Shown here: in pieces, positions 15,148-21,900 of the stretch
Layout: each line of letters opens with the position of its first letter
How positions within the stretch are numbered: position 1 is the stretch's first letter
Source of the DNA: UBA6136 sp039795615
GTDB lineage: Bacteria > Pseudomonadota > Gammaproteobacteria > Methylococcales > Methylococcaceae
Direction of reading: 5' to 3'
DNA length: 21,900 nt
NCBI GenBank assembly: GCA_039795615.1
Contig: JBDKLO010000179.1
Location: forward strand, 1-21,900
The notes under the pieces: model-generated
The model's input: the letters and a program-made list of their open reading frames with translations, nothing else
Told to the model about the DNA's origin: nothing
Database searches by the model: none
Translations under genes and position numbers: made by a program

Positions 15148-16335
15148 TCAGGCGCGGGGCGCGAGCGGGGCCGCCGTCTTCCGCCAGTACTCGGAAGCCG
15201 CTGCAATGCCGCTTCCTGGAGTGACCTTGATGCCAGCATCGAGGAGAGACATTTCAGAGCCGGTGATGGCGCTGGCCAGCATCAGCTCATTGAGGTCACC
15301 TAGATGGCCGATTCGGAAGACCTTGCCGAGAACTTCGCTCAGGCCCGCACCGAGTGACAAGTTATAGCGATGGTAGGCGTAATGCATGACATCGCGCGCA
15401 TCGAAGCCTTCTGGAACGACAATGGCCGTGACGCTGTTGGAGTACCACTTGGGATCCTTGGCGCACATTTCAAGACCCCATCCACGGACTGCGCAGCGAA
15501 CGCCTTCAGCCAGACGTGCGTGACGCTTCCAGACATTGTCCATGCCTTCTTCAAGCATGAGTTCCATGGCCTTCTTGAGTCCATGAAGGAGCGGAATGGC
15601 CGGGGTGTAAGGAAAGTACCCACCCGGGTTATGAACCATGTGGTCATGAATGTCGAGGAACGCCCGGTTGCAATTTGCCGTTTCTCGCGCCTTCAGTGCC
15701 TTCTGGCTGAAGCCCAGAAGACAAAGGCCCGCAGGCAACATGAACCCCTTCTGGGTGCCGGCAAGGCCAACGTCAACGCCCCAGTCATCGAGGCGGAATT
15801 CCAAAGAACCGATGGACGAGACCCCATCAACGAAGAAGAGGGCAGGGTGACCTGCGCTATCCAGGGCCTTGCGAACACCCGGAAGATCGCTGGTAACGCC
15901 GGTAGCCGTTTCGTTGTGACAGATCAGAAGAGCCTTAATTTCATGCCCCTTGTCTTCCTTGAGACGCGCTTCCAGATGGTCAAGGGGAACACCTTCACCC
16001 CACGGAACTTCGTGGAACTCGACGTCGAGTCCAAGGCGCTTGGCAAGATCAATCCAAAGGTGCGAGAACTGCCCAAAACGATAGGTCAGGACCTTGTCAC
16101 CCCGTGACAGGGTATTGGTGATGGCAATTTCCCATCCGGCCGTTCCCGTTGCCGGGAAGATGAAGCACTGGCCCTTTTCGGTGTGGAAGATCTTCTTCAG
16201 ATTCTCGAGGATCGGGGTGACGAGCTTCGGAAAGTTCGGTGAGCGATGGTCCTCGGAGGGGACATGCATGGCGCTCAGGACCGAATCTGGGATATTGGTG
16301 GGGCCGGGGATGTAGAGATGGTTGCGACCAGGCAT
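15148..16335 (-). CDS. Serine-glyoxylate aminotransferase (class V aminotransferase)
   Basis: PLP enzyme that moves the amino group of serine to glyoxylate, giving hydroxypyruvate and glycine. The protein is 395 residues. It begins NHLYIPGPTNIP, close to plant peroxisomal AGT1 and methylotroph SgaA. Seen: PATGTAGWE (61-69), the PLP-pyridine-binding Asp170 in FFVDGVSS, and the Schiff-base Lys196 in GTQKGFMLP. AAGGA lies nine bases upstream of the ATG. Followed by hydroxypyruvate reductase and glycerate kinase, it forms a set that returns glyoxylate and serine carbon to 3-phosphoglycerate. In serine-cycle methylotrophs the same enzyme assimilates C1 units; no other serine-cycle gene is in the window, so C2 salvage is the simpler reading. 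Confidence 0.93.
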   Translation of the reverse strand: MPGRNHLYIPGPTNIPDSVLSAMHVPSEDHRSPNFPKLVTPILENLKKIFHTEKGQCFIFPATGTAGWEIAITNTLSRGDKVLTYRFGQFSHLWIDLAKRLGLDVEFHEVPWGEGVPLDHLEARLKEDKGHEIKALLICHNETATGVTSDLPGVRKALDSAGHPALFFVDGVSSIGSLEFRLDDWGVDVGLAGTQKGFMLPAGLCLLGFSQKALKARETANCNRAFLDIHDHMVHNPGGYFPYTPAIPLLHGLKKAMELMLEEGMDNVWKRHARLAEGVRCAVRGWGLEMCAKDPKWYSNSVTAIVVPEGFDARDVMHYAYHRYNLSLGAGLSEVLGKVFRIGHLGDLNELMLASAITGSEMSLLDAGIKVTPGSGIAAASEYWRKTAAPLAPRA

Positions 16336-16549
16336 CGGGGATTCCTTGCTTCAGAGTGGCTGTAAAAGGGGAGGGGCAGCGCTTTTCAGATCGATAGCAG
16401 CTGTCCACGGAACCTGAGATGATGCCATACCGGAGCCTGAATCTTCAAGGTGATGAGCCGAAAAAGATCACCGAGATCAGGCAGTTATGGTTCGATTTCT
16501 CGTCCCCTGATCGTTGTGCTTAGGGGCATACAAAGAACAGGTGGGTGTG

Positions 16550-17116
16550 ATGGAATGTCTTGTGGGTGGGATTCTCGATCGGAAAACAGTGCTTTTGATC
16601 GTGGTGGGTGTCTTGATGACCGCGTGTTCCAGTGCCCCTCCACTGGGCATTCACCCGGTAACGCCATTTGCCGTCGATCGCTATCTTGGGACCTGGTATG
16701 AGATTGCTCGCCTGGACCATCGGTTCGAAGAGGGACTGACCGATATTCAGGCGACCTACAGCCTTGAGCCGGATGGCTCGGTTAAGGTTTTAAACCGTGG
16801 CCTGCAAGTTTCAAATGGTCAGTGGCGAGAAGCCGTCGGCAAGGCCCTGTTTACGGGGAAGCGCGATGAGGGCTCTCTCAAGGTCAGCTTCTTCGGTCCT
16901 TTCTATGGGGGCTACCATGTGGCGGCACTGGATTCGGATTACCGCTGGTCGCTGGTGGTGGGCCCTGATCGGGATTACTTCTGGATTCTCTGTCGAGAGC
17001 CCCACCTTTCGCCTGAACTTCGCGATGTGCTGATTCATCGGGCTCAAACGCTGGGAATTGCGACCGACCGCCTGATCTGGACGCCGCAGCAGAGTAAAGA
17101 CTCAAAAAACCCGTGA
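16550..17116 (+). CDS. Blc-type outer-membrane lipocalin lipoprotein
   Basis: Bacterial lipocalins of this type are outer-membrane lipoproteins that bind lysophospholipids or other lipids and help in membrane stress. The protein is 188 residues from the ATG at 16550. A signal sequence (DRKTVLLIVVGVLMTAC) ends in a lipobox-like LMTAC, so Cys26 would be lipidated. The mature part has the lipocalin motif YLGTWYEIARL, a VLNRG strand, and the Blc signature regions FFGPFYGGYHV and YFWILCREP. The exact start is uncertain: a GTG at 16562 would also give a good signal peptide. It overlaps the next gene by GTGA. It is divergent from the aminotransferase, across about 214 bases in which I see no clear promoter. 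Confidence 0.9.
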   Translation: MECLVGGILDRKTVLLIVVGVLMTACSSAPPLGIHPVTPFAVDRYLGTWYEIARLDHRFEEGLTDIQATYSLEPDGSVKVLNRGLQVSNGQWREAVGKALFTGKRDEGSLKVSFFGPFYGGYHVAALDSDYRWSLVVGPDRDYFWILCREPHLSPELRDVLIHRAQTLGIATDRLIWTPQQSKDSKNP

Positions 17117-17883
17117 GCCGATTCAAACGTTTCATCGGGATCGATTATTCCGGTGCCGCCACTTCGGTGACACCGTTATCTGGGCTCCGTGTTTTCGAAT
17201 CCCGGGGTGATGGGCCACCCCTCGAGGTGCGGCCCGATACAAATTGGGCACGGCACTGGACACGACAGGGCGTCGCCGAATGGATCTTGGAAACCCTGAT
17301 GGGAGGCGATCCTCTCCTAATCGGGATCGATCACGGGTTTTCGTTTCCATTGGCCTATTTTGATCACTATGGTCTCAGTCGTGACTGGAGTCTTTTTCTC
17401 AAAGACTTTTGCAGCCATTGGCCGACCGATCAAAAGGATTGCACGGTGCGTTCCCTCCGGGAGGGGAACCCCCGAAGTGGAACCAGCAAGGCACGTCGTC
17501 ATGTCGAGATTCTGACCCAAGCGAAGTCGGTCTTTCATTTTGACGTCCCAGGTTCTGTGGCCTCATCCACCCATGCAGGACTCCCCTGGCTCCTCTGGCT
17601 TCGGGAAAAGGCGGGGGTGTCGCTTCATTTCTGGCCTTATGACGGGACAGACGTCCCCCAAGGCGCCAGTGTCATTGCGGAGGCCTACCCGGCCCTGTGG
17701 TTCCGGTCGGGCTGTCCAGAGAACTGGTCCAGAGATCAATGGGATGCTTTTTTAATCGCCGAAGCTTTCGCAGGAGCGGCGCAGGCCGGTTTACTTTCCT
17801 CATGGTTCAAGCCGCAATGGCCTGAGCACCTGAACGAGGTCATTGAACGGGAAGGCTGGATCTTGGGTTTCAGCGGGCGCTAA
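17113..17883 (+). CDS. DUF429-like protein (RNase H-fold, unknown function)
   Basis: A 256-residue soluble protein starting with GTG, which overlaps the lipocalin stop (GTGA). The N-terminal FIGIDYSGAA and the later LLIGIDHGFSFPL place acidic residues at the ends of strands, as in the RNase H-like fold. VIAEAYPALW and WDAFLIAEAF near the C-terminus are also typical of the DUF429 group. No enzymatic function is established for this group to my knowledge. Context gives little help: the coupled upstream gene is a lipocalin and the downstream gene is convergent. Its TAA shares bases with the stop of the convergent phosphorylase gene. Confidence 0.7.
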   Translation: MSRFKRFIGIDYSGAATSVTPLSGLRVFESRGDGPPLEVRPDTNWARHWTRQGVAEWILETLMGGDPLLIGIDHGFSFPLAYFDHYGLSRDWSLFLKDFCSHWPTDQKDCTVRSLREGNPRSGTSKARRHVEILTQAKSVFHFDVPGSVASSTHAGLPWLLWLREKAGVSLHFWPYDGTDVPQGASVIAEAYPALWFRSGCPENWSRDQWDAFLIAEAFAGAAQAGLLSSWFKPQWPEHLNEVIEREGWILGFSGR

Positions 17884-18623
17884 GGGTTCTTGAACCAATT
17901 CTGGAGGACCCCAAAGAGTTTGCGCATCCCGACTTCAAGATGGGCATGAATTTCTTCGAGTGTAATTTCACCCTCTTGTTTGCCTGCAGCCCAATTGGCG
18001 ACGACGGCAAAACAGGCGTATTCCAGTCCTGCTTCTCGGGCCAAGCAGGCTTCGGGCATCCCCGTCATGCCGACCAGGTCGCAGCCATCCTGCTCCATCC
18101 GACGAATTTCTGCGGGAGTTTCAAGCCTTGGGCCCTGGGTGCATCCATAAACGCCGGTCGGAACCAGAGGAATACCCGCCCCCTCAGCCGCCGCGATGAG
18201 ACTTTCGCGAAGGGTCGGGGTGTAGGGATGCGTGAAATCGATATGAACGACCTCATCCAATTCATCCTCATGGAAGGTCTGGTGGCGTCCATAGGTGTAG
18301 TCAATGATCTGGTCGGGGATGGCGAGGACTTGTGGCCCCATGTTCGGGGTAATCCCACCCACTGCAGCCACGGCGACCACGCGCTCAATGCCGGCGGATT
18401 TGAGCGCCCACAGATTGGCCCGATAGTTCACCTGATGTGGCGGGATGACGTGGGGGTTGCCGTGCCGGGCCAGGAAGACGACGGGATGACCAAAAAGGGT
18501 TCCATATTGAAGCGGTGCCGAAGGCTGACCGAAGGGGGTTTCAACCCGCTCCTCCCGAAGAAGCGAAAATCGATCCGGGTGGGTCAAACCCGTTCCGCCG
18601 ATGATGGCTGTCTTAAAGTCCAT
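17880..18623 (-). CDS. S-methyl-5'-thioinosine phosphorylase (MTAP/PNP family)
   Basis: Splits S-methyl-5'-thioinosine with phosphate into hypoxanthine and 5-methylthioribose 1-phosphate. The protein is 247 residues. Seen: the IIGGTGL start, the phosphate-binding RHGNPHVIPPHQVNYRAN, GVYGCTQGPRLETPAEI and MTGMPEACLARE. In human MTAP, two Asp residues (TDYD) recognise the 6-amino group of adenine. Here the aligned positions are Asn210 and Ala212 (VANWAAG), which fits a 6-oxopurine base and argues for thioinosine rather than thioadenosine. The ATG at 18623 has AAGGGGA upstream and begins the conserved domain. It starts 13 bases after the hypoxanthine phosphoribosyltransferase stop, and that enzyme would use the hypoxanthine. 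Confidence 0.88.
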   Translation of the reverse strand: MDFKTAIIGGTGLTHPDRFSLLREERVETPFGQPSAPLQYGTLFGHPVVFLARHGNPHVIPPHQVNYRANLWALKSAGIERVVAVAAVGGITPNMGPQVLAIPDQIIDYTYGRHQTFHEDELDEVVHIDFTHPYTPTLRESLIAAAEGAGIPLVPTGVYGCTQGPRLETPAEIRRMEQDGCDLVGMTGMPEACLAREAGLEYACFAVVANWAAGKQEGEITLEEIHAHLEVGMRKLFGVLQNWFKNP

Positions 18624-18636
18624 GTGTCCCCTTGAC

Positions 18637-19188
18637 CTAATAGATCGTCCGGCAGGCATAGATGCCCGGCCAGTTGCGTAGATAGCCTTTGTAGTCGAGC
18701 CCAAAACCAAAGAGGTAGCGATTTTCAGTCACGAGGCCCACATGATCGGCTCGATAGGGCTTGGTTCGTCCCAAGTCTTTGTCCACCAGGACAGCACTCA
18801 CAATCCGCTTCGCCCCCTTTTCTTCGAGGTAGCGGTGGATCTCGGCCAGAGTGATCCCTTCGTCGAGAATGTCATCCAGAACAAGGATCGTGCGTCCCTC
18901 GACAGAAAGGGTTGGTTCGACCTGCCACTGCATGGTGCTGCCCGCTGTGGCTCCCTGATAGCGTCCTGCCTTAATCGAATCCAGTTCGAGTGGGAAGGGG
19001 AGATATAGTAAAAGCTCGCTAGTGAAGAAGATGCCGCCGTTGAGTACGCTGAGAACCAATGGGTTCTCGTCTTTGAGGATCGCCGTGATCTCGCGGCCCA
19101 TGCGTTCAATGGCTGTCCTGACCGCGCGGAGGTCATGGAGGCATTCAGCTTCTTCCGTCACTTGACGGATTTCTTGAGTCAGTTCCAT
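18637..19188 (-). CDS. hpt: Hypoxanthine(-guanine) phosphoribosyltransferase
   Basis: Converts hypoxanthine (and perhaps guanine) plus PRPP to IMP (GMP). The protein is 183 residues. Seen: the PRPP-binding loop ILVLDDILDEGIT (101-113), VLNGGIFF (48-55), VDKDLGRTKP with Lys137, which should contact the base, and GFGLDYKGYLRN (161-172). The gene sits five bases after the nagZ stop and 13 bases before the phosphorylase. This pairing lets the purine released from methylthioinosine be reused. Specificity for hypoxanthine over guanine cannot be read from sequence with certainty. Confidence 0.93.
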   Translation of the reverse strand: MELTQEIRQVTEEAECLHDLRAVRTAIERMGREITAILKDENPLVLSVLNGGIFFTSELLLYLPFPLELDSIKAGRYQGATAGSTMQWQVEPTLSVEGRTILVLDDILDEGITLAEIHRYLEEKGAKRIVSAVLVDKDLGRTKPYRADHVGLVTENRYLFGFGLDYKGYLRNWPGIYACRTIY

Positions 19189-19193
19189 TCGTA

Positions 19194-20207
19194 TTATTGG
19201 GCCAGTCGACTGAGTCGAGCGGAAAGGGATTTGTAAGCAGGATTCGCTTCCAGGTGATTGCGGTCGAACGGGGTTCGACCCCGGAAACGTTCGAGGCGTT
19301 GGGTCCGCAAAGGATCTGAAGGCAGGTTCGAAAGGCTATCGAGGACCTCATCGGCCGCCCCCGGAGCATTGCAGACCAGAATCATGTCGCAACCTGCATC
19401 GAGTGCCATTTGGGCTCGGTCAGGATAACTGCCTGCAAAAGCGGCCCCGGCCATGGAAAGGTCATCACTAAAGATGGCCCCATCAAATCCGAGACGCATG
19501 CGCAGAACGTCCTGAATCCAGAAGGATGAAAACCCCGCAGGTTGGGGATCCAGGGCCGAATAGATGACATGTGCCGGCATGATCCCTTCAAGCCCCTGAC
19601 CTATGAGGGTGCGAAAGGGAACCAGATCCCGTGACTCCAATGTTTCAAAGTCACGTAGGTCGACCGGTAGGGCCTTGTGGGAGTCTTCAACGACACCCCC
19701 GTGCCCAGGAAAATGTTTGCCAACGGCGGCCATGCCGGCACTGTGCATGCCGGTCAAGAATCGTCCAGCCATCCGGGTAACCGTGAAGGGATCCGTGCCG
19801 AAGGCTCGATCGCCAATGACCTGACTGATGCCGGACTCGACATCCAGAACCGGAGCGAAGCTGAAATCAACGCCGACCGCGCGAAGTTCTGCGGCCATAA
19901 GCCACCCCGCGCCTTCGGCCAGGTCTTCATCGCCTTCCTGGGCGTAGACGCTGGCTGCAGGGAGGCGGGTAAAGCCTTCGCGGAAACGCTGGACCCTTCC
20001 CCCTTCATGATCCACTGCAATCAGGAGATCGGGCCGGATGGACCGAATTTCGCTAATCAGGGCAGTGATCTGCTCGAGGGATTCATAATTCCTTCGAAAG
20101 AGGATAATGCCGCCCGTGGCAGGATGTTGGAGTCGTTCGCGCTCAGTGGCATCCACTTCAAAGAGAGCCACGTCGATCATAACGGGGCCACAAGAGAGGT
20201 GTTTCAT
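19194..20207 (-). CDS. nagZ: Beta-N-acetylhexosaminidase NagZ (family GH3)
   Basis: Cytoplasmic glycosidase that removes GlcNAc from anhydro-muropeptides during peptidoglycan recycling. The protein is 337 residues, the usual length for single-domain NagZ. It begins with the family pattern GPVMIDV and TGGIILFRRNYES. Seen: AVDHEGGRVQRF (64-75), KHFPGHG (164-170), catalytic His176 in EDSHKALP, and the nucleophile Asp248 in FSDDLSM. It follows the DUF1244 gene by 12 bases and precedes hpt by five, so all four minus-strand genes here form one operon. No ampG or ampD homologue is in the window. Confidence 0.96.
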   Translation of the reverse strand: MKHLSCGPVMIDVALFEVDATERERLQHPATGGIILFRRNYESLEQITALISEIRSIRPDLLIAVDHEGGRVQRFREGFTRLPAASVYAQEGDEDLAEGAGWLMAAELRAVGVDFSFAPVLDVESGISQVIGDRAFGTDPFTVTRMAGRFLTGMHSAGMAAVGKHFPGHGGVVEDSHKALPVDLRDFETLESRDLVPFRTLIGQGLEGIMPAHVIYSALDPQPAGFSSFWIQDVLRMRLGFDGAIFSDDLSMAGAAFAGSYPDRAQMALDAGCDMILVCNAPGAADEVLDSLSNLPSDPLRTQRLERFRGRTPFDRNHLEANPAYKSLSARLSRLAQ

Positions 20208-20219
20208 CGGCTCGGAACC

Positions 20220-20528
20220 CTACTGTTGCTGAGCCTGTTGCGCCTGCCGGCGCTTGAACGCTTCAAGCTGCTCAGGCGTGGCTTCCTTCTGGTGCTGCGT
20301 TTTCCATTCAGCGTAAGGCATACCGTAGACCGCCTCGAGGGCCGCTTCGTAGTCGGTCTCGATGCCCAGATCCTGAGCCGCAGCGGCATACCATTTGGCA
20401 AGGCAGTTGCGGCAGAAATCGGCGGTCAGCATCAGTTCGATATTCTGAACATCGGTATGCGATTGAAGATGTGCGATCAGGCGCCGGAATGCGGCGGCTT
20501 CAATTTCAGTACGTTGGTGGGTGTCCAT
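20220..20528 (-). CDS. DUF1244 family protein
   Basis: A 102-residue soluble protein. It matches the small proteobacterial DUF1244 family: AAAFRRLIAHLQSHTDVQNI, then FCRNCLAKWYAAAA (with a CxxC pair at Cys59 and Cys62) and YGMPYAEWKTQHQ. The C-terminus is a charged, Gln-rich tail (QAQQAQQQ). The function is unknown. It is the first gene of the operon with nagZ, hpt and the thioinosine phosphorylase. Its start faces the yciB upstream region. Confidence 0.88.
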   Translation of the reverse strand: MDTHQRTEIEAAAFRRLIAHLQSHTDVQNIELMLTADFCRNCLAKWYAAAAQDLGIETDYEAALEAVYGMPYAEWKTQHQKEATPEQLEAFKRRQAQQAQQQ

Positions 20529-20569
20529 CGGATTCAGATCTTGTGGCTAAGCGGCCATTCAATAAGGGG

Positions 20570-20595
20570 TTGTCCAGTGGTAACTGGGGTATAAT
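20570..20595 (+). promoter_or_regulatory. Possible promoter upstream of yciB
   Basis: A perfect TATAAT lies at 20590-20595. TTGTCC at 20570-20575 is the nearest -35-like hexamer, but the spacing is only 14 bases, so the -35 is doubtful. If used, the leader to the yciB ATG is about 120 bases. That leader holds a short GGGG/CCCC hairpin (20617-20628) and the 12-bp palindrome TCCGGATCCGGA (20664-20675). Confidence 0.45.
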
Positions 20596-20721
20596 GCCCA
20601 AAGTATACAGGACCCAGGGGCTCGCCCCCCATTAACCCAAGCCCATTCAAGGTCAACCTGCCTTCCGGATCCGGAGGGTTAAAAGGCTCGTCATCCGTCT
20701 GCGATTGAACTCCCCAACCTC

Positions 20722-21270
20722 ATGAAATTACTGGTCGATTTCTTTCCGATCGTGCTCTTTTTTGCCGCCTACAAGATGGCGGATATCTACGTTGCAACCT
20801 TGGCTGCCATGGTCGGCGCCGTCCTTCAGGTCGGATATACGTGGCTGAGAACCCGTCGATTTGAAACCATGCATCTTGTCTCTCTGGTCCTGATCGTGGT
20901 GTTCGGAGGAGCGACCTGGTTTCTTCGGGATCCGACCTTTATCAAGTGGAAACCCACGGTCCTGAACTGGTTGTTTGCCGTCGTTTTTCTCGGAAGTCAG
21001 TGGATCGGAAACGCGCCCATCATTCAGCGGATGATGGGGAGTCAGTTGGAACTTCCCGCGGCCATCTGGCGGCGCCTCAATCTCGCCTGGACCCTTTACT
21101 TTGTGGTCATCGGGGGTGTGAATCTCTATGTGGCCTTCAACTATGAAGAGAGCGTCTGGGTCAATTTCAAGCTCTTTGGCATGCTGGGGCTGACTTTCGC
21201 CTTTGTGCTTCTTCAATCCTTTTTCCTGGCCAAGCACATGCCGGCTGAGGCACCTTCAAAGGATCAATAG
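20722..21270 (+). CDS. yciB: Inner-membrane septation/intracellular-spread protein YciB
   Basis: YciB is an inner-membrane protein linked to cell-envelope synthesis and septation. The protein is 182 residues, normal length, with about five to six membrane helices. It begins MKLLVDFFPIVLFFAAYKM, the characteristic start. WKPTVLNWLFAVVFLGSQ and the C-terminal FKLFGMLGLTFAFVLLQSFF are family segments. No clear Shine-Dalgarno sequence precedes the ATG. The yciI-like gene begins immediately after the stop, and bolA overlaps that, so the three form a unit. Confidence 0.95.
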   Translation: MKLLVDFFPIVLFFAAYKMADIYVATLAAMVGAVLQVGYTWLRTRRFETMHLVSLVLIVVFGGATWFLRDPTFIKWKPTVLNWLFAVVFLGSQWIGNAPIIQRMMGSQLELPAAIWRRLNLAWTLYFVVIGGVNLYVAFNYEESVWVNFKLFGMLGLTFAFVLLQSFFLAKHMPAEAPSKDQ

Positions 21271-21573
21271 ATGCTGTTTGCCATTGTTGCCGAGGATCGG
21301 CCGGATAGCCTTGAGCTTCGTCTGGGTGCCCGGCCTGACCATCTTGCGCGTCTTGAACAACTTCAGGCCGAGGGCCGTCTGGTTCTGGCCGGGCCTTTTC
21401 CCGCCGTCGCTTCTGAATCTCCGGGCCCTCTGGGTTTTACCGGCAGTCTGATCGTGGCCGAATTCGAGAGTCTTGAGTTGGCTCAGGATTGGGCTCAACA
21501 AGATCCCTATGTGGCAGCTGGGGTCTATGCCCACGTGACCATCAAACCCTTTAAGCAGGTTTTTCCCCAATGA
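21271..21573 (+). CDS. yciI: YciI family protein
   Basis: A 100-residue cytoplasmic protein with the dimeric ferredoxin-like YciI fold. Seen: a VAEDRPDSLELRL start, a RPDHLARLEQL segment with the conserved His, AGPFPA, and an acidic ending region with QDPYVAAGVYAHVTIKPFK. In some relatives a His-Asp pair is thought to be catalytic, but the function in bacteria is unclear. The ATG follows the yciB stop with no gap, and the stop overlaps the bolA start by ATGA. Confidence 0.92.
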   Translation: MLFAIVAEDRPDSLELRLGARPDHLARLEQLQAEGRLVLAGPFPAVASESPGPLGFTGSLIVAEFESLELAQDWAQQDPYVAAGVYAHVTIKPFKQVFPQ

Positions 21574-21845
21574 GTGATCGTATCGATCGAATACGGGCCA
21601 GCCTTGAGACCGGGCTGAGTCCCGCGGCTCTCGAAATTCACGATGACTCGGCAGCACATGCTGGGCATGCCGGTTCAGCACAGCACGGGGGCGGTCATTA
21701 TTCCGTTGTGATCGTAAGCCCTCTTTTCGCTGGCAAAACCCAAGTCCAGCGGCACCAGATGGTTTATCGGGCTCTTGGGAGCCTGATGCAAACCGATATT
21801 CATGCCTTGATCATCAAGGCGCATACACCCGATGAAGTTCATTAA
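21570..21845 (+). CDS. bolA: BolA family protein
   Basis: Small BolA/IbaG-type protein (91 residues) that, with monothiol glutaredoxins, handles iron-sulfur clusters and affects envelope and stress responses. Seen: DRIRASLETGLSPAALEIHD, a His- and Gly-rich loop (HAGHAG, QHGGGHY), the KH-like VVIVSPLFAGKTQVQRHQMVY and the C-terminal HALIIKAHTPDE. The extended His-rich loop is common in proteobacterial BolA proteins. It overlaps yciI by ATGA. The next gene begins 25 bases on, after an AAAGGA ribosome-binding site. Confidence 0.94.
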   Translation: MSDRIDRIRASLETGLSPAALEIHDDSAAHAGHAGSAQHGGGHYSVVIVSPLFAGKTQVQRHQMVYRALGSLMQTDIHALIIKAHTPDEVH

Positions 21846-21870
21846 CCCAACCTCTAAAGGAATGACAGTT

Positions 21871-21900
21871 ATGAAGATCAGCACTCTCGCTGCGGCGGTT
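21871..21900 (+). CDS. Start of a probable exported protein (cut by window edge)
   Basis: An ATG at 21871 is preceded by AAAGGA at a good distance and opens MKISTLAAAV, which looks like the start of a signal peptide. In related proteobacteria a SurA/PpiC-type peptidyl-prolyl isomerase often follows bolA, which is a guess here. Only ten codons are visible. Confidence 0.55.
   Translation, partial: MKISTLAAAV

Noticed and set aside
16336..16549. Possible riboswitch or glycine-responsive leader before the aminotransferase
   Set aside because: I could not find a conserved riboswitch core on either strand, nor a convincing promoter; the stretch stays unassigned.
19677..20594. Plus-strand frame of 305 codons
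   Set aside because: It is antisense to nagZ and the DUF1244 gene, both well supported, and its composition is that of a shadow frame.
1..21900. CRISPR arrays, insertion sequences, rRNA genes, toxin-antitoxin pairs
   Set aside because: No regularly spaced repeats, transposase frames, rRNA segments or recognisable toxin-antitoxin pairs were seen.

Overview
The window looks like chromosome from a proteobacterium of gammaproteobacterial or Acidithiobacillia type. It has moderately high GC, tightly packed operons, and Gram-negative envelope genes (hldE, gspAB, Blc-type lipocalin, nagZ). It also carries proteobacterial gene neighbourhoods such as yciB-yciI-bolA. A serine-glyoxylate aminotransferase / hydroxypyruvate reductase / plant-type glycerate kinase cluster suggests a C2-salvaging metabolism, for example an autotroph that fixes CO2 with RuBisCO. 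That lifestyle and any genus-level guess are inference.

Left edge (1-1427): a P4-type tyrosine integrase, cut by the window edge and visibly AT-richer than its neighbours, reads away from a tRNA-Leu(CAA) gene. This is the tRNA end of an integrated element whose cargo lies to the left, outside the window. Two exact tandem 12-bp repeats and an inverted partial copy precede the integrase.

1532-3254 (+): queA, a HIT-family protein and a YkgJ-type cysteine-cluster protein in an overlapping operon. 3260-7168 (-): hldE, dnaB and alr form one tight unit. 7298-7975 (-): a Bax-inhibitor-1/YccA membrane protein, divergent from a Tim44-domain protein (8148-9089) that ends in a clear terminator. 9156-9854 (+): hemJ-like and FmdB-like genes. 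9948-13100 (+): gspA, gspB and an ABC-2 permease in overlapping order, with no ATPase gene and no core type II secretion genes nearby.

13133-16335 (-): serine-glyoxylate aminotransferase, hydroxypyruvate reductase and D-glycerate 3-kinase. Together they would turn serine plus glyoxylate into glycine and 3-phosphoglycerate. The reductase and kinase reading frames are in the same frame, separated by one TGA, and the kinase has no ATG at its 5' end. 16550-17883 (+): a Blc-type lipocalin overlapping a DUF429-like protein. 17880-20528 (-): DUF1244 protein, nagZ, hypoxanthine phosphoribosyltransferase and S-methyl-5'-thioinosine phosphorylase, combining cell-wall recycling with purine/methylthioadenosine salvage. 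20722-21900 (+): yciB, yciI, bolA and the first codons of a probable exported protein.

No gene-free stretch exceeds 300 bases. Most of the window is housekeeping. I did not find a convincing wholly new system. The strongest leads are the in-frame reductase-TGA-kinase junction, the complete C2-salvage cassette, the gspAB-permease linkage and the tRNA-Leu island boundary.
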